The notes: a model not told the origin generated them from the sequence alone. Counted from the stretch's first letter, positions 25,969-36,450 are shown. The stretch: 64,000 nt of DNA from Paracoccus shanxieyensis (GCF_009711265.1 NZ_WMII01000017.1:1-64000); one strand, 5' to 3'. Program-made: numbers and translations.

Positions 25969-26438
25969 CCCCGCCGCGCCGCGTCGATGGCCGCCACGTC
26001 GATCTTTTGCATCGTCATCATGGCGTCGAAGGCGCGCTTGGCCTCGGGTCCGCCTGCGGCCATTGCCTCGGTCAGGGTGCGCGGCGTGATCTGCCAGTTC
26101 ACGCCCCAGCGGTCCTTGCACCAGCCGCAATCGCTTTCCTGCCCGCCATTATCGACGATCGCATGCCACAGCCGGTCGGTTTCCTGCTGGTCCTCGGTCG
26201 CGATCTGAAACGAAAATGCTTCGGTCTGGGGAAAGTTCGGCCCGCCGTTCAGACCGATGCAGGCCATGCCGCAGACGGTGAAATGCACCACCAGCACCTG
26301 CCCCTGCGCGCCGCCGGGAAAATCGCCCGGCGCGTGCTGGACATGGCCCACCGCGCTGTCGGGGAAGGTCCGGGCATAGAACCGGGCGGCGGCCTCGGCA
26401 TCCGTGTCGAACCATAGGCAGACGGTGTTCTTTTGCAT
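25965..26438 (-). CDS. VOC-family protein (PhnB/glyoxalase-like)
   Basis: The start at 26438 (MQKNTVCLWFDTDAEAAARF) follows AAGGA by eight bases. The 157-residue product has the betaalphabetabetabeta pattern of the vicinal-oxygen-chelate fold: FYARTFPDS, then QVLVVHFTVCGMACIGLNGG, and CGWCKDRWGVNWQITPRTL. It resembles the PhnB/3-demethylubiquinone methyltransferase-like subgroup, whose substrates are generally unknown. It is divergent from marR (165 bases between starts) and its end meets the AmiS/UreI gene at a shared TTAA. Confidence 0.85.
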   Translation of the reverse strand: MQKNTVCLWFDTDAEAAARFYARTFPDSAVGHVQHAPGDFPGGAQGQVLVVHFTVCGMACIGLNGGPNFPQTEAFSFQIATEDQQETDRLWHAIVDNGGQESDCGWCKDRWGVNWQITPRTLTEAMAAGGPEAKRAFDAMMTMQKIDVAAIDAARRG

Positions 26439-26538
26439 GATCCGATCCTTTCCGGCCATCTGCCAAGCCTACACCCCCGGCCGATTCCCACAAAGCCATG
26501 CAGTGACGCCATAGCCCGGTTGCAGCGGAACGCCGATC

Positions 26539-26567
26539 TTGACCGAAGCCGGATGTTTGATTAGCTA
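26539..26567 (+). promoter_or_regulatory. Predicted promoter of the marR-emrB-emrA operon
   Basis: TTGACC (26539-26544) and TAGCTA (26562-26567) are separated by 17 bases. The -10 box lies inside the first operator palindrome, so a repressor bound there would block RNA polymerase. Transcription would start about 30 bases before the marR ATG. Confidence 0.5.
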
Positions 26568-26593
26568 GCTAACGAAATCCATTAGCAAGCTAA
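26561..26593 (+). promoter_or_regulatory. Twin palindromic operator of the MarR-family regulator
   Basis: TTAGCTAGCTAA (26561-26572) is a perfect 12-base palindrome. TTAGCAAGCTAA (26582-26593) is the same TTAGC-N2-GCTAA dyad, 21 bases further on, two helical turns, so two dimers would bind the same face of the DNA. AT-rich palindromes next to a marR gene are usual autorepression sites. The second copy ends ten bases before the marR ATG. Confidence 0.7.
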
Positions 26594-26603
26594 CGTAATC
26601 ACC

Positions 26604-27035
26604 ATGGCCGATCGCCCTGTCACCCTGTTTGATGAAATCCTGTCGCTGACGCGGGCCATCCGCGCGGCTTTCGATGTCCGCACCAAGCGGGTGGACCTGA
26701 CCTATGCGCGGGCGCGCCTTTTGACGACCATCGGTCGCAATCAGGGCGCCAGCCAGTCCGAACTGGCACAGGCGCTGGAGATCGAGACCCCGACGCTGAA
26801 GCGCCTGCTGGACGCGCTGGAATCGCAGGGTCTGGCCGAACGCCGCCCGCTGGAACGCGACGCGCGCAAACATGCGATCTATCTGACCGATACCGCCCGG
26901 ATCGAGCCCCTGCTGCGTTTCCGCGGCGAGGTCGAGCAGGCGCTGGTCGAAGGCATCGACCCGGCCGATATGCAGGCCACGCATCGCGCGCTTGGCCAGA
27001 TGATCCGGAACGCCGAACGGATGCGGCAGGAATGA
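26604..27035 (+). CDS. MarR-family transcriptional regulator
   Basis: The 143-residue protein has the MarR winged-helix layout: an N-terminal dimerisation helix, the recognition region GASQSELAQALEIETPTLKR (about 48-67) and the wing GLAERRPLERDARKHAIYLT. Regulators of this type usually repress an adjacent efflux operon and are released by its small-molecule substrates. Its stop overlaps the MFS start by four bases (ATGA at 27032-27035), and a twin palindrome sits directly upstream, so it very likely controls its own operon. Confidence 0.9.
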   Translation: MADRPVTLFDEILSLTRAIRAAFDVRTKRVDLTYARARLLTTIGRNQGASQSELAQALEIETPTLKRLLDALESQGLAERRPLERDARKHAIYLTDTARIEPLLRFRGEVEQALVEGIDPADMQATHRALGQMIRNAERMRQE

Positions 27036-28738
27036 CCGACGCCGCCGCCCCTGATCCGGCGCAGGCCGGTGCTGCCCCGCAGCGCAGGAACCGGCACATC
27101 CCCGAGCCGATGCCCGCGCCGCTGCCGTTCCAGCCGATGTCGCTGGGGCGTTCGACCGCCTATGTCGCGGCCTCGATCATGATCGGGCTGACGCAGGGCA
27201 TCGCGCAGGGGTTCGTTTCGACCAACATTCCGCAGATCGCCGGAGATCTGGGCGCGACGCAGACACAGGCAAGCTGGCTTCTGGCAGCCTATCTGATCCC
27301 GCGCGCCTCGCTGACGCTGCTGCTGATGAAGATCCGCGCGCAATACGGCCTGCGCCGCTTTGCCGAGGTGGCCATCGTCGCCTATCTGGCCGTCGCTGTC
27401 ATGTCCTTTGCCATCTTCGACCTGCGCTCGGCGCTGCTGGTGCAGTTCTTTTCCGGCATGGCCTCGGCACCGCTGTCGACGCTGGCCTTTCTTTACATGC
27501 TCGAGCCGCTGCCACCCGCGTGGAAGATGCGGCTTGGCCTGCCTTTGGTGCTGGCCACCGTGTCGCTAGGGCCGCTGCTGGCGCGGGTCCTGTCGCCTGC
27601 GCTGATGGGGGATCAGGGCTGGTTCGGGCTGCATGTGATGACGCTGGGTCTGGCGGCGGTCGGGCTGGCGCTGGTCTATCTGCTGCCGCTGCGGTCGCCG
27701 CCGCGCGTGCGCGCCATCGTGCCGATGGATCTGGTCAGCTGGCTGCTGATCTTTGTCGGCTTCGGCGGGCTGACCGTGGCCTTCGTCATGGGCTCGATCT
27801 ATTGGTGGACCGAGGTGGCGTGGATCGGCTGGGTTCTGGTCGTGTCGGTCATCGCGCTGACCGCCGCCGTGGTGATCGAGTTGCACCGCAAATATCCGCT
27901 GCTGGACATCCGCTGGCTGACCACGCCCGCGATGCTGCACCTGACCGTGACGCTGCTGCTGTTCCGGCTGGTGCTGTCCGAACAAAGCGCGGGCGCGCCC
28001 AGGATGTTTCAGGCGCTGGGGATCACGCAGGGCCAGCTTGTGCCGCTGTTCACGGTGATCTCGGTCGCGACGGTGCTGGGGGGGCTGGCGCTGATCCCGT
28101 TCATGCGCGCCGACCGCGTGCCGCTGTTTCACATCATCGCGCTGGTGCTGATTGCTGCGGGCGCGTTCATGGACAGCCATTCGACCGTCGACACCATCCC
28201 CAGCCAGATGATGCTCAGCCAGGGCATGATCGCCTTTGCCGGCACGCTGTTCATGGCGCCCGCGATGCTGCGCGGGCTGATGGCGGCGCTGGCGCGCGGG
28301 CCGAACTATATCCTCAGCTTCATCGTGATCTTTCTGTCGACGCAAAGCCTTGGCGGCGCCATCGGGTCGGGGATCTTCTCGACCGTCATCAACAACCGTC
28401 AGGCCCTGCATCTGCAGGTCCTGCGCGAAGATCTGACGGCAGCCGATCCGCTGGTGGCGCATGAAATCGCCATTCGCGCCAGCGGCCTTGCCGCCCAGAT
28501 CGCCGATCCGGCGCTGCGGCAGGCGCAGGCCGTGTCGATGATCGCGCAAACCGCGTCCAATCAGGCCTATGTCATGGCCTATAACGACGCCTATTTCGCC
28601 ACCTTCCTTGTGGCCGTCTTCGCGCTTTGCGCCTTGCTGCTGCACCTGTTCCGCGACTGGCTGGCGGCCCGATGGACCGTCACCTCCGCCACCCCCTCTG
28701 ACGCCCCTTCCAATACCCAAGCCGAGCTGAAGCCATGA
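27032..28738 (+). CDS. MFS multidrug efflux transporter, EmrB/DHA2-like
   Basis: The 568-residue protein has about 14 predicted membrane helices and the DHA2-type arrangement of drug:proton antiporters. After a Pro-rich cytoplasmic N-terminus comes a first helix (TAYVAASIMIGLTQGIAQGF), then NIPQIAGDLGATQTQASWLL and a last helix FATFLVAVFALCALLLHLF. It is encoded before its adaptor, the reverse of the E. coli emrAB order, and overlaps both neighbours by four bases. The substrate cannot be read from the sequence; hydrophobic drugs or organic acids are usual. Confidence 0.87.
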   Translation: MTDAAAPDPAQAGAAPQRRNRHIPEPMPAPLPFQPMSLGRSTAYVAASIMIGLTQGIAQGFVSTNIPQIAGDLGATQTQASWLLAAYLIPRASLTLLLMKIRAQYGLRRFAEVAIVAYLAVAVMSFAIFDLRSALLVQFFSGMASAPLSTLAFLYMLEPLPPAWKMRLGLPLVLATVSLGPLLARVLSPALMGDQGWFGLHVMTLGLAAVGLALVYLLPLRSPPRVRAIVPMDLVSWLLIFVGFGGLTVAFVMGSIYWWTEVAWIGWVLVVSVIALTAAVVIELHRKYPLLDIRWLTTPAMLHLTVTLLLFRLVLSEQSAGAPRMFQALGITQGQLVPLFTVISVATVLGGLALIPFMRADRVPLFHIIALVLIAAGAFMDSHSTVDTIPSQMMLSQGMIAFAGTLFMAPAMLRGLMAALARGPNYILSFIVIFLSTQSLGGAIGSGIFSTVINNRQALHLQVLREDLTAADPLVAHEIAIRASGLAAQIADPALRQAQAVSMIAQTASNQAYVMAYNDAYFATFLVAVFALCALLLHLFRDWLAARWTVTSATPSDAPSNTQAELKP

Positions 28739-29787
28739 CCAAAAGCCACATCCTTCCCACCCTGATCGCCGTTCTGGCCGGGATTGCCGGTCTTTTGCTG
28801 GTGCTGTTCGCATGGCATCTGCCGCCGTTCCAGCTGACGCATCCGACCACGGAAAACGCCTATATCCGTGGCCGTCTGACAACGATCTCGCCCCAGTTGT
28901 CGGGCTATGTCGCGGCGGTCGAGGTGCATGATTTCGACGCGGTGAAGGAAGGCCAGATCATCGCCCGGATCGAGGATCGGCAGTATCGTCAGAAGCTGGC
29001 GCAGGCGCAGGCCGCCCAAGCCAGCGCCGAGGCGGCGTTGAAAATTCAGGAACAAAGCGTGCATTCCGCGCAGGCGCAGGTGCAATCCGCCGAAGCGGCG
29101 CTGCATTCCGCCGAAGCCGCGCAGGCGACGGCGGAATCCAGCTGGAACCGTGCCAGCGCCCTGCAATCGCGCGGCGTCACGGCGCAAAGCTCGGCCGATG
29201 AAAGCCAGCTTGCCCTGCGGCAGGCCGAGGCGGGCGTGGTTCAGGCGCAAAGCAGCATCGCGGTTGCGCGGGAATCGGTGAATGGCGCGCAGGTCGGGCT
29301 GGCCGCGAAACAGGCCGACATCGCCTCGGCCAAGGCGGCGGTGGATCTGGCGCAGATCGATCTGGACAATACCGTGATCCGCGCGCCGTCGGACGGGCGG
29401 CTGGGGCAGGTCGGCGTGCGGGTCGGGCAATATGTGACGGCGGGCTCGGCGCTGGTCAGCCATGTCGGGCCGGATGTCTGGGTGATCGCCAATTTCAAGG
29501 AAACGCAGCTGAACGGCATCCGCGTCGGCGACCGCGCCACCTTTACCGTCGATGCCATGCAGCACCGCGAATTCACCGGCCGCATTCAGGCCTATTCGCC
29601 CGCGACCGCATCCGAATTCAGCCTGCTGCCCGCGACGAATGCCACCGGCAACTTCACCAAGGTGGCGCAGCGCCTGCCGATCCGCATCTCGATCGATCCG
29701 GGGCAGGAGATGGCCGAGTTCCTTGAGCCGGGCCTGTCGGTCGTGGTGACGGTCGATCAGGGTTCGGGCACGGCGGCGGCGCAATAG
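28735..29787 (+). CDS. HlyD/EmrA-family membrane fusion protein
   Basis: The 350-residue adaptor has one N-terminal membrane helix (LIAVLAGIAGLLLVLFAWHL), a biotinyl-lipoyl-like half (ENAYIRGRLTTISPQLSGYV) and a long Ala/Gln-rich coiled-coil hairpin (about 80-200, for example AQAQAAQASAEAALK). The second lipoyl half begins NTVIRAPSDGRLGQVGVRVG. It would link the preceding MFS pump to an outer-membrane channel, which is not encoded here. It is the last gene of the operon and is followed by a strong terminator. Confidence 0.9.
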   Translation: MTKSHILPTLIAVLAGIAGLLLVLFAWHLPPFQLTHPTTENAYIRGRLTTISPQLSGYVAAVEVHDFDAVKEGQIIARIEDRQYRQKLAQAQAAQASAEAALKIQEQSVHSAQAQVQSAEAALHSAEAAQATAESSWNRASALQSRGVTAQSSADESQLALRQAEAGVVQAQSSIAVARESVNGAQVGLAAKQADIASAKAAVDLAQIDLDNTVIRAPSDGRLGQVGVRVGQYVTAGSALVSHVGPDVWVIANFKETQLNGIRVGDRATFTVDAMQHREFTGRIQAYSPATASEFSLLPATNATGNFTKVAQRLPIRISIDPGQEMAEFLEPGLSVVVTVDQGSGTAAAQ

Positions 29788-29832
29788 CGTCGGCAGCCAC
29801 CCCGGCAGAGCGTGGCTTGCGGTGGGGCCAAA

Positions 29833-29869
29833 CGAAAAAGGCCGGGGCTCGATGCCCCGGCCTTTTTCG
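29833..29869. terminator. Bidirectional intrinsic terminator between emrA and ftsK
   Basis: CGAAAAAGGCCGGGGC and GCCCCGGCCTTTTTCG form a perfect 16-base stem with a five-base loop (TCGAT). The stem has five A on one side and five T on the other, so it can end transcription in both directions: the efflux operon from the left and ftsK from the right. Confidence 0.9.
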
Positions 29870-29885
29870 CATCTGCGCCAAGGGG

Positions 29886-32510
29886 TCACACCTCGGGGAC
29901 CAGCACCTCGCGCTTGCCGACATGGTTGGCGGGGCTGACCACGCCCTGATCTTCCATCTGTTCGACCAGACGCGCGGCCTTGTTGTAGCCGATGGCCAGC
30001 TTGCGCTGGATATAGCTGGTCGAACATTTGCGGTCCTTGGCGACGATCGCCACCGCCATGTCGTAAAGCTCACCATCGCCGCCCTCGCCCGAGGACAGGC
30101 CCAGCACCTGATCGATGCTGTCGGCGCGGTCCTCCTCGGGGCCTTCGACGACGCCCGACATATAGGACGGCGGGCCAAAGGATTTCAGGTGGTTCACGAT
30201 CTCCTCGACCTCTTCGTCGCTGACGAAGGGGCCATGGACGCGGGTGATCTTGGAGCCGCCCGCCATATACAGCATGTCGCCCTGACCCAGCAGCTGTTCC
30301 GCGCCCTGTTCGCCCAGAATGGTGCGGCTGTCGATTTTCGACGTGACCTGAAAGCTGATCCGCGTCGGGAAGTTCGCCTTGATCGTGCCGGTGATCACAT
30401 CGACCGAAGGCCGCTGCGTCGCCATGATCAGATGGATGCCCGAGGCCCGCGCCATCTGTGCAAGCCGCTGGATGCAGGCCTCGATTTCCTTGCCCGCGAC
30501 CATCATCAGATCGGCCATCTCATCGACGATGACGACGATATAGGGGAAGGTCTCGGGCTGGAATTCCTCGGTCTCGAAGATCGGCTCGCCGGTGTCCTCG
30601 TCAAAGCCGGTCTGGACGGTGCGGCGGAACATCTCGGACTTGTCCAGCGCCTCGCGGACGCGGCCGTTATAGCCCTCGATGTTGCGCACGCCCATCTTGG
30701 ACATCTTGCGATAGCGTTCCTCCATCTCGCCCACGACCCATTTCAGGGCGACGACGGCCTTTTTCGGGTCGGTGACGACGGGGGACAGCAGATGCGGGAT
30801 GCCGTCATAGACCGACAGCTCCAGCATCTTGGGGTCGATCATGATCAGCCGGCATTCTTCGGGCGTCAGCTTGTAAAGCAGCGACAGGATCATGGTGTTG
30901 ATGGCCACGGACTTGCCCGAGCCGGTGGTCCCCGCGATCAGCAGGTGCGGCATCTTGGCCAGATTCGCCACGACCGGCCCGCCGCCGATGTCCTTGCCAA
31001 GCGCCAGAGGCAGCGGCTGCGTGCCGTCGCCAAAGGGTTTCGAGGCCAGAATTTCCCGCAGCACCACCTTTTCGCGGCGTGCATTGGGCAGTTCGATGCC
31101 GATGACGGTGCGGCCCGGCACGGTGCTGACGCGCGCCGACAGCGCCGACATCGACCGCGCGATGTCATCGGAAAGTCCGATCACGCGGCTGGCCTTCAGC
31201 CCCGGCGCGGGTTCCAGTTCGTAAAGCGTGACGACCGGGCCGGGGCGCACTTCGGTGATCTGGCCCTTGACGCCGTAATCGTCCAGCACCGCCTCCAGCA
31301 TCCGGGCGTTTTCCATCAGCGCCTCGGGCGACAGTTGCTGACGCTCGGCCACGGCAGGGGCCAGCAGGGACAGCGGCGGATGTTCGTAACGGGTCTGCGC
31401 CGCGTCGAACCGCATCGCGGGTTCCGCCTCGGCCCGTGCCTGACGCGAAGGCTGCGCGGGCTTTTGCGGCGGCATCACCACCCGCGCGGCCTGACTGCCG
31501 AAAGGCTGCGGCTGGGCCGGTTCGTCATCCTCATCCTGGGACAAGACCGGCGGCTCGGCGCGGGCGGGGGCCGTGCCACGCCCGCCGGTCAGCCGCGCCG
31601 TCACCGCCGACAGGACCGAGCCCTTGTCGCTGCGATGCTGGATCGCGTCATTGATGCGCGACGAGATCTGCGTCTCGCTGGGGGCCGCGTCGTCGTCATA
31701 ATCGTGCTCACGCTCGACCAGTTCGGATTGCGGATAAGTTTCGGGCAGGGCGGGCACGATCCGGCGCTTGGGTGCGGCGGTGTCGGGGATCGCGGCGGAC
31801 CCGGCCTGCGCCACACGTTCGCGCCGCGCATCCGCCCGCGCCTTGACATCGCGCGCCGCGCCCGAGGTCTTGTTCATCGCCTGCAGGACCAGCAGATAGG
31901 CGGTGGAAAGCCCGGTGCGCAGAAAGCCGCGGATTGCCGTCAGTTCCTTTTTGTCAAAGCCCAGCACGAAGGCCAGAAAGGCCAGCGCCCCCGCCGCCGT
32001 CAACAACGCCAGCAGCTTGATCGCGATCGAGGCCTTGATCGGCATGATCGACAGCATCGCGCCCATCAGCATATCGCCCAGATGCCCGCCCAGCCCGAAG
32101 CTTTGCGTCCATCCGGCAGGCGGGGTCAGCGACGTGGCATAGACCGATACCAGCACCATGGCGATGGGCAGGAAGATGCCGCGCATGATGCGATCCTCGC
32201 CCCGGTGCAGCATGAAGCGCAGGCCCCAGACCACGCCGCCGACGACCAGAACCCATGTGCCATGCCCGGTAATCATGAACAAAGCCGAGGCGACATAGGC
32301 CCCGAACCGGCCCAGATAGTTCTGCGCCGGCTGGTCGGTCGCGGACATGAAGCTGGGATCGTCGGGCGTATAGCTGACCAGCATCATCGCGATCAGCACG
32401 CCCAGAACGATCAGCCCGGCCCCCAGCAATTCCTTGCCGCGCCGCTCAAGCGCCGCTTGGGTGGACTGATCGAACAGCGGATCTCGGTGTTTTGCCTGCC
32501 AGCTCGCCAT
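29886..32510 (-). CDS. ftsK: DNA translocase FtsK
   Basis: FtsK is a septal ATP-driven DNA pump that clears chromosome termini and activates dimer resolution. The 874-residue protein has about four N-terminal membrane helices (for example [20 protein letters not shown]), a Pro/Ala/Gln-rich linker, and a C-terminal motor with Walker [16 protein letters not shown] near residue 527 and Walker B-like [14 protein letters not shown]. The C-terminal winged-helix gamma domain ([20 protein letters not shown]) reads the KOPS DNA signals. It is last in the amidase-aminotransferase-ftsK run. Confidence 0.95.
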   Translation of the reverse strand: MASWQAKHRDPLFDQSTQAALERRGKELLGAGLIVLGVLIAMMLVSYTPDDPSFMSATDQPAQNYLGRFGAYVASALFMITGHGTWVLVVGGVVWGLRFMLHRGEDRIMRGIFLPIAMVLVSVYATSLTPPAGWTQSFGLGGHLGDMLMGAMLSIMPIKASIAIKLLALLTAAGALAFLAFVLGFDKKELTAIRGFLRTGLSTAYLLVLQAMNKTSGAARDVKARADARRERVAQAGSAAIPDTAAPKRRIVPALPETYPQSELVEREHDYDDDAAPSETQISSRINDAIQHRSDKGSVLSAVTARLTGGRGTAPARAEPPVLSQDEDDEPAQPQPFGSQAARVVMPPQKPAQPSRQARAEAEPAMRFDAAQTRYEHPPLSLLAPAVAERQQLSPEALMENARMLEAVLDDYGVKGQITEVRPGPVVTLYELEPAPGLKASRVIGLSDDIARSMSALSARVSTVPGRTVIGIELPNARREKVVLREILASKPFGDGTQPLPLALGKDIGGGPVVANLAKMPHLLIAGTTGSGKSVAINTMILSLLYKLTPEECRLIMIDPKMLELSVYDGIPHLLSPVVTDPKKAVVALKWVVGEMEERYRKMSKMGVRNIEGYNGRVREALDKSEMFRRTVQTGFDEDTGEPIFETEEFQPETFPYIVVIVDEMADLMMVAGKEIEACIQRLAQMARASGIHLIMATQRPSVDVITGTIKANFPTRISFQVTSKIDSRTILGEQGAEQLLGQGDMLYMAGGSKITRVHGPFVSDEEVEEIVNHLKSFGPPSYMSGVVEGPEEDRADSIDQVLGLSSGEGGDGELYDMAVAIVAKDRKCSTSYIQRKLAIGYNKAARLVEQMEDQGVVSPANHVGKREVLVPEV

Positions 32511-32514
32511 CGAT

Positions 32515-33708
32515 TCAATCCCCTTGATACAAACAGTTCTTCAGACGGTTCAGCGACGCCTCGGTCGGGCCTGCCGGATCGACCAGCGCCACGCGGATAT
32601 AGCTTTCGCCGGGATTGCCCTCGGCCGTGTCGCGCGACAGATACGCGCCGGGCAGCACCTGAATGCCCGCCTCGGCCCACAGCTTCTTGGCCGCATCCTC
32701 GCCCGAGCCTATGGAATCGGGCACGCGCAGCCACAGGAAAAACCCGCCGGCGGGCGACTGATAGCCCGGCACATTGCCCAGCACGCGGTCGGCCACGGCG
32801 TATTTCGCCTGATACAGCGCCCGGTTTTCATCGGCGTGGATGTCATCGGCCCAGGCATGGGCGCTAACGCGCTGCACGGGCAGCGGCAGCGGCGCGCCGG
32901 AATAGCTGCGCAAGCGGCGCAACTGCGTGATCTGGTCGATCCCCCCCGCCGCAAAGCCCGACCGCAGCCCCGGCAGGTTCGAGCGTTTGGACAGCGAATT
33001 GAACATCACCACCCGGTCGGCCAGCCCCATGCGGGTTGCCACGGCCAAGGCGCCGGGCGGCGGCGCGTCGCGCCAGATCTCGGAATAGCATTCATCGGAA
33101 AAGATCAGGAAGTCGTGGCGTTCGGCCAGCGTCACCAGCTCCTCAAGATAGTCCTCGGAGGCGACCGAGCCCTGCGGATTGGCGGGCGAACACAGATAGG
33201 CGATGGCCACGCGGTCCAGCACCGCCGGATCCAGCGCGGCGTATTGCGGCAGAAAGCCGGTCTGGGGCCCGGCATTGACGAACACCGCCTCGGCGCCCAC
33301 GGCGGCGGCGGCGACGGCATAGACCTGATAGAACGGGTTCGGGATCAGGATCGCGGGCCTGCCGCCCGCCTTGGTTTCGGGGCACAGCGCAAGGGCTGCG
33401 TTGAACAGCCCTTCGCGCGTGCCGTTCAGTGCCGTGATGCGTGCGGGTTCGACGCTGATGCCGTGGCGGCGCTGGATCCAGCCCGAGATCGCAGCCAGCA
33501 GATCCGGCGTGCCTTCGTTCGGAGGGTATTTGCCGAATTCCGCCACGCTTTCGGCCATGATCGGGCCGGTAAAATCCGGCACGCCATGGCGCGGCTCTCC
33601 GATGGTCATGATGACCGGATCGGGCGCGGGCGAGATGCCCTGAAGAAGCGTCCGCAGGCGCGGAAACGCATATTCCGGCAGGTTCGAGAACCGCTCGGGT
33701 ATTGCCAT
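32515..33708 (-). CDS. Class I/II PLP-dependent aminotransferase
   Basis: The 397-residue protein is a fold-type I aminotransferase. It shows the cofactor-binding lysine in [16 protein letters not shown], the aspartate-tyrosine pair in [10 protein letters not shown], the Asn of the C-S-P-A-N-P-Q-G loop, and a C-terminal arginine in SYIRVALVD that would bind the substrate carboxylate. Close relatives are often annotated as succinyldiaminopimelate aminotransferase (DapC) of lysine synthesis; that assignment is plausible but not proven here. It lies four bases upstream of ftsK. Confidence 0.85.
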   Translation of the reverse strand: MAIPERFSNLPEYAFPRLRTLLQGISPAPDPVIMTIGEPRHGVPDFTGPIMAESVAEFGKYPPNEGTPDLLAAISGWIQRRHGISVEPARITALNGTREGLFNAALALCPETKAGGRPAILIPNPFYQVYAVAAAAVGAEAVFVNAGPQTGFLPQYAALDPAVLDRVAIAYLCSPANPQGSVASEDYLEELVTLAERHDFLIFSDECYSEIWRDAPPPGALAVATRMGLADRVVMFNSLSKRSNLPGLRSGFAAGGIDQITQLRRLRSYSGAPLPLPVQRVSAHAWADDIHADENRALYQAKYAVADRVLGNVPGYQSPAGGFFLWLRVPDSIGSGEDAAKKLWAEAGIQVLPGAYLSRDTAEGNPGESYIRVALVDPAGPTEASLNRLKNCLYQGD

Positions 33709-33802
33709 GACTGCCTCTCAGTCGGGGTCGTGTCGCCCCGTTTCTTGCCGCAAAGATACCGGCAAAGGCAGGTTGCGTCCAGCGTTTCGGGCGAATTTGC
33801 CG

Positions 33803-35128
33803 TTACAGCAGGGCGTGTTCGGCGGATGCCGCTGCAACCAGCAGCGCACGGTCGCCGCCGGCCTGCCCCATCAGCGAGATGCCGCAGGCCGGGTGGCCGG
33901 TCGGCAGGCTGATCGCGGGCAGGCCCAGCAGGTTGGCGATGCGGGTATTGCGCAGCGTCAGCAGGTTTTCGGTGGTGAAGAACGCGGGTTCCGTCAGCAG
34001 CCGGTCCACATCGGGCGGCAGGATCGGCGCGGTCGGCACCAGCACCGCATCATAGCCTGCGACCTGCCGCGCCCAATCGGCGCGCAGCCGCTTCAGCTTG
34101 ACCCAGCCCGCGACGAAATCCGGGGCAGGCATGTCGCGACCGCCGCGGAACCGTTCAAGGATCGGGGGATACATCAGTTCGGGCGCGTCCTCGATCTGGT
34201 CGCGCCAGATGCCATAGGCCTCGGGGGCGAACAGCGTGGGCGACAGCGCCATCGCCTCGGCCACGCAGGCGGGGGCGGCATGGGTGATGCGCGCGCCCGC
34301 CTTGGCCAGACGGGCCACCGCCTCCTCGAACGCGGCGACGGGGCCTTCGCGGGCATCGTCAAAGGGCACGCCGTCCAGCACCAGAAGGTTCAAGCGGCGC
34401 GGATCGGGTTCGCCCGGATCGACGCCCGGCTGGCCGCTGAGAAGGGCAAAGATCTCGGCGCAATCCTCGACCGTGCGGGCGATGGGTCCGGCCACGTCGA
34501 AGCTGGGGCATAGCGGCACGACGCCCTGCGCGCTGACGGCGTCGGTCGTCGGCTTGAAGCCCACCAACCCGTTCCACGCCGCGGGCACCCGGATCGAGCC
34601 GCCGGTATCCGAGCCGATGGCCGCCGCCGCCAGCCCCATCGCGACCGAGACCGCCGCGCCCGAACTGGACCCGCCCGGCGCCAGCGCCGGATCGAAGCTG
34701 TTCGGGGGTGTCGCGGTTCTGGGGTTCAGCCCCAGACCGGAAAAGGCCAGCTCGGTCATGTGGGTCTTGCCCAGACAGACCAGCCCCTGCAGCGTCGCGC
34801 CCGACAGGATCGCGGCATCGCGGACCGGCGTGCGCCCGGCCAGCAGACGCGATCCCGCCTCGGTCGCGATGCCCGCGCTGTCGATATTGTCCTTCCAGCT
34901 TAGCGCCACGCCATCCAGCAACCCGCGCCGCAGCCCGGCCTTGGCACGGTCATGGGCGGCAATCGCCTCGGCCCGCGCGCGGGTGGGGGTCTGGCGGGCA
35001 AAGATGCGCGGGCCATAGGGATGGCGGGCGATCGCGTCCAGATAGGCCTCGGTCTGTTCGACCGGGCTCAGCAGCCCCGCCAGAATCGCGCGGCCCTGTT
35101 CTGCCGCCGGTGCCTTCAGCCAGTCCAT
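33803..35128 (-). CDS. Amidase (amidase-signature family)
   Basis: The 441-residue protein carries the amidase-signature Ser-Ser-Lys triad: Lys79 in SWKDNID, the cis-serine near 155 in PGGSSSGAAVSVAMG, and the nucleophile Ser178 in SDTGGSIRVPAAWNGLVGFK. Such enzymes hydrolyse amide bonds of small amides or indole-acetamide-like compounds; the substrate is not evident. It lacks a signal peptide and is not linked to gatB, so it is unlikely to be GatA. It is divergent from ubiH and upstream of the aminotransferase and ftsK. Confidence 0.9.
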   Translation of the reverse strand: MDWLKAPAAEQGRAILAGLLSPVEQTEAYLDAIARHPYGPRIFARQTPTRARAEAIAAHDRAKAGLRRGLLDGVALSWKDNIDSAGIATEAGSRLLAGRTPVRDAAILSGATLQGLVCLGKTHMTELAFSGLGLNPRTATPPNSFDPALAPGGSSSGAAVSVAMGLAAAAIGSDTGGSIRVPAAWNGLVGFKPTTDAVSAQGVVPLCPSFDVAGPIARTVEDCAEIFALLSGQPGVDPGEPDPRRLNLLVLDGVPFDDAREGPVAAFEEAVARLAKAGARITHAAPACVAEAMALSPTLFAPEAYGIWRDQIEDAPELMYPPILERFRGGRDMPAPDFVAGWVKLKRLRADWARQVAGYDAVLVPTAPILPPDVDRLLTEPAFFTTENLLTLRNTRIANLLGLPAISLPTGHPACGISLMGQAGGDRALLVAAASAEHALL

Positions 35129-35226
35129 GTCGGATCCCCTGCATGTGTACCGCGCAGGCTAGCGATGCGCCCGCGCGCCCGCAATGGCGCATGGACATTC
35201 GCCGCCCGCGCGGCATAGTGCAGGCC

Positions 35227-36450
35227 ATGAAGACGGATTTCGACATTCTGGTGGCAGGCGGTGGGCTGAACGGTCCGGCGCTGGCCTTGGCCTTGGCCGA
35301 TGCGGGCCTGCGTGTGGCCGTGGTGGACACCCGGCCCGCCGATGCGCGGGCGGGCGACGGCTTTGACGGGCGGGCCTATGCGCTGGCGCTGGCCTCGCAG
35401 CGGTTGCTGTCGGCGCTGGGGCTTTGGGGCGGTCTGGCCGCGCATGCCCAGCCAATCCTGGAGGTCGAAGCCACGCAGGGCGCCCCCGGCGACGGTCCCG
35501 GCCCCTTCGGTCTGCATTTCGACAGCGCCGAGATCGAGGAAGGCCGCCTTGGCTATCTGCTGGAGGACCGCTTCCTGTATCGTGCCCTGCTGGCCGCGAT
35601 GCAGGGCAAGGTCACGCATCTGTCGGGCGTGTCGGTCACGGGTCAGCAGGTCGGCCCGGCGCATGTGACGGCCAGCCTGTCGGACGGGCGCAAGATCACC
35701 GCGCGGCTGCTGGTCGGCGCGGATGGGCGCGGCTCGGGCGTGGCCCAGCGGGCAGGGATCGCGCGGATCGGGCATGATTACGGCCAGATCGCGCTGGTGG
35801 CCGCCGTCGATCACGATTTGCCGCATCAGGGCGTGGCACATCAGTATTTCATGCCCTCGGGCCCGCTGGCGATCCTGCCCTTGCCCGGCAATCGCAGCTC
35901 GATCGTCTGGTCCGAGGATGCCGCCAGCGCCCGCGCCATCCTTGCGCTGGACGACGCCGCCTTCCTTGAGGTGCTGCGCCCGCGGTTCGGCGATTTCCTT
36001 GGCCCGATCCGTCTGGCCGGGCCGCGGTTTTCCTATCCGCTGAACCTGACGCTGGCACAGCGTTACGTCGCGCCGCGCATCGCGCTGATCGGGGATGCCG
36101 CGCATGGCGTGCATCCCATCGCCGGGCAGGGGTTGAACCTTGGCCTGCGTGACGTGGCGGCCTTGGCCGAGGTCATCGTCACCGCCCGCCGCCGGGGCGA
36201 GGATATCGGCACCGAAGCCGTGCTGACCCGGTATCAGGAATGGCGCAGGCCGGATGCGACATGGCTGGCTTACGGCATGGACGGCGTGAACGCGCTGTTT
36301 TCCAACCGCAATCCTTTGCTGCGCGCGGCGCGTGAACTGGGCATGGGCATGGTCGATGCGATCCCCGGCCTGCGGCGCGGCTTCATGCGGCAGGCGGCGG
36401 GGCTGCGGCTGGATCCGATGCCGCGCTTGCTGACCGGCCAGAAGCTGTAA
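35227..36450 (+). CDS. UbiH/UbiF/COQ6-family FAD-dependent hydroxylase
   Basis: The 407-residue protein fits the flavoprotein hydroxylases that add ring oxygens in ubiquinone synthesis. It has the FAD-binding DILVAGGGLNGPALALAL at the N-terminus, the LVGADGRGS motif, and GDAAHGVHPIAGQGLNLGLR, which is diagnostic of the family. MKTDFDILV at 35227 matches the family start. Upstream is only a weak GCAGG, and a CATAGT eight bases before the ATG makes a short or absent leader possible. Which ring position it oxidises cannot be told. Confidence 0.87.
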   Translation: MKTDFDILVAGGGLNGPALALALADAGLRVAVVDTRPADARAGDGFDGRAYALALASQRLLSALGLWGGLAAHAQPILEVEATQGAPGDGPGPFGLHFDSAEIEEGRLGYLLEDRFLYRALLAAMQGKVTHLSGVSVTGQQVGPAHVTASLSDGRKITARLLVGADGRGSGVAQRAGIARIGHDYGQIALVAAVDHDLPHQGVAHQYFMPSGPLAILPLPGNRSSIVWSEDAASARAILALDDAAFLEVLRPRFGDFLGPIRLAGPRFSYPLNLTLAQRYVAPRIALIGDAAHGVHPIAGQGLNLGLRDVAALAEVIVTARRRGEDIGTEAVLTRYQEWRRPDATWLAYGMDGVNALFSNRNPLLRAARELGMGMVDAIPGLRRGFMRQAAGLRLDPMPRLLTGQKL

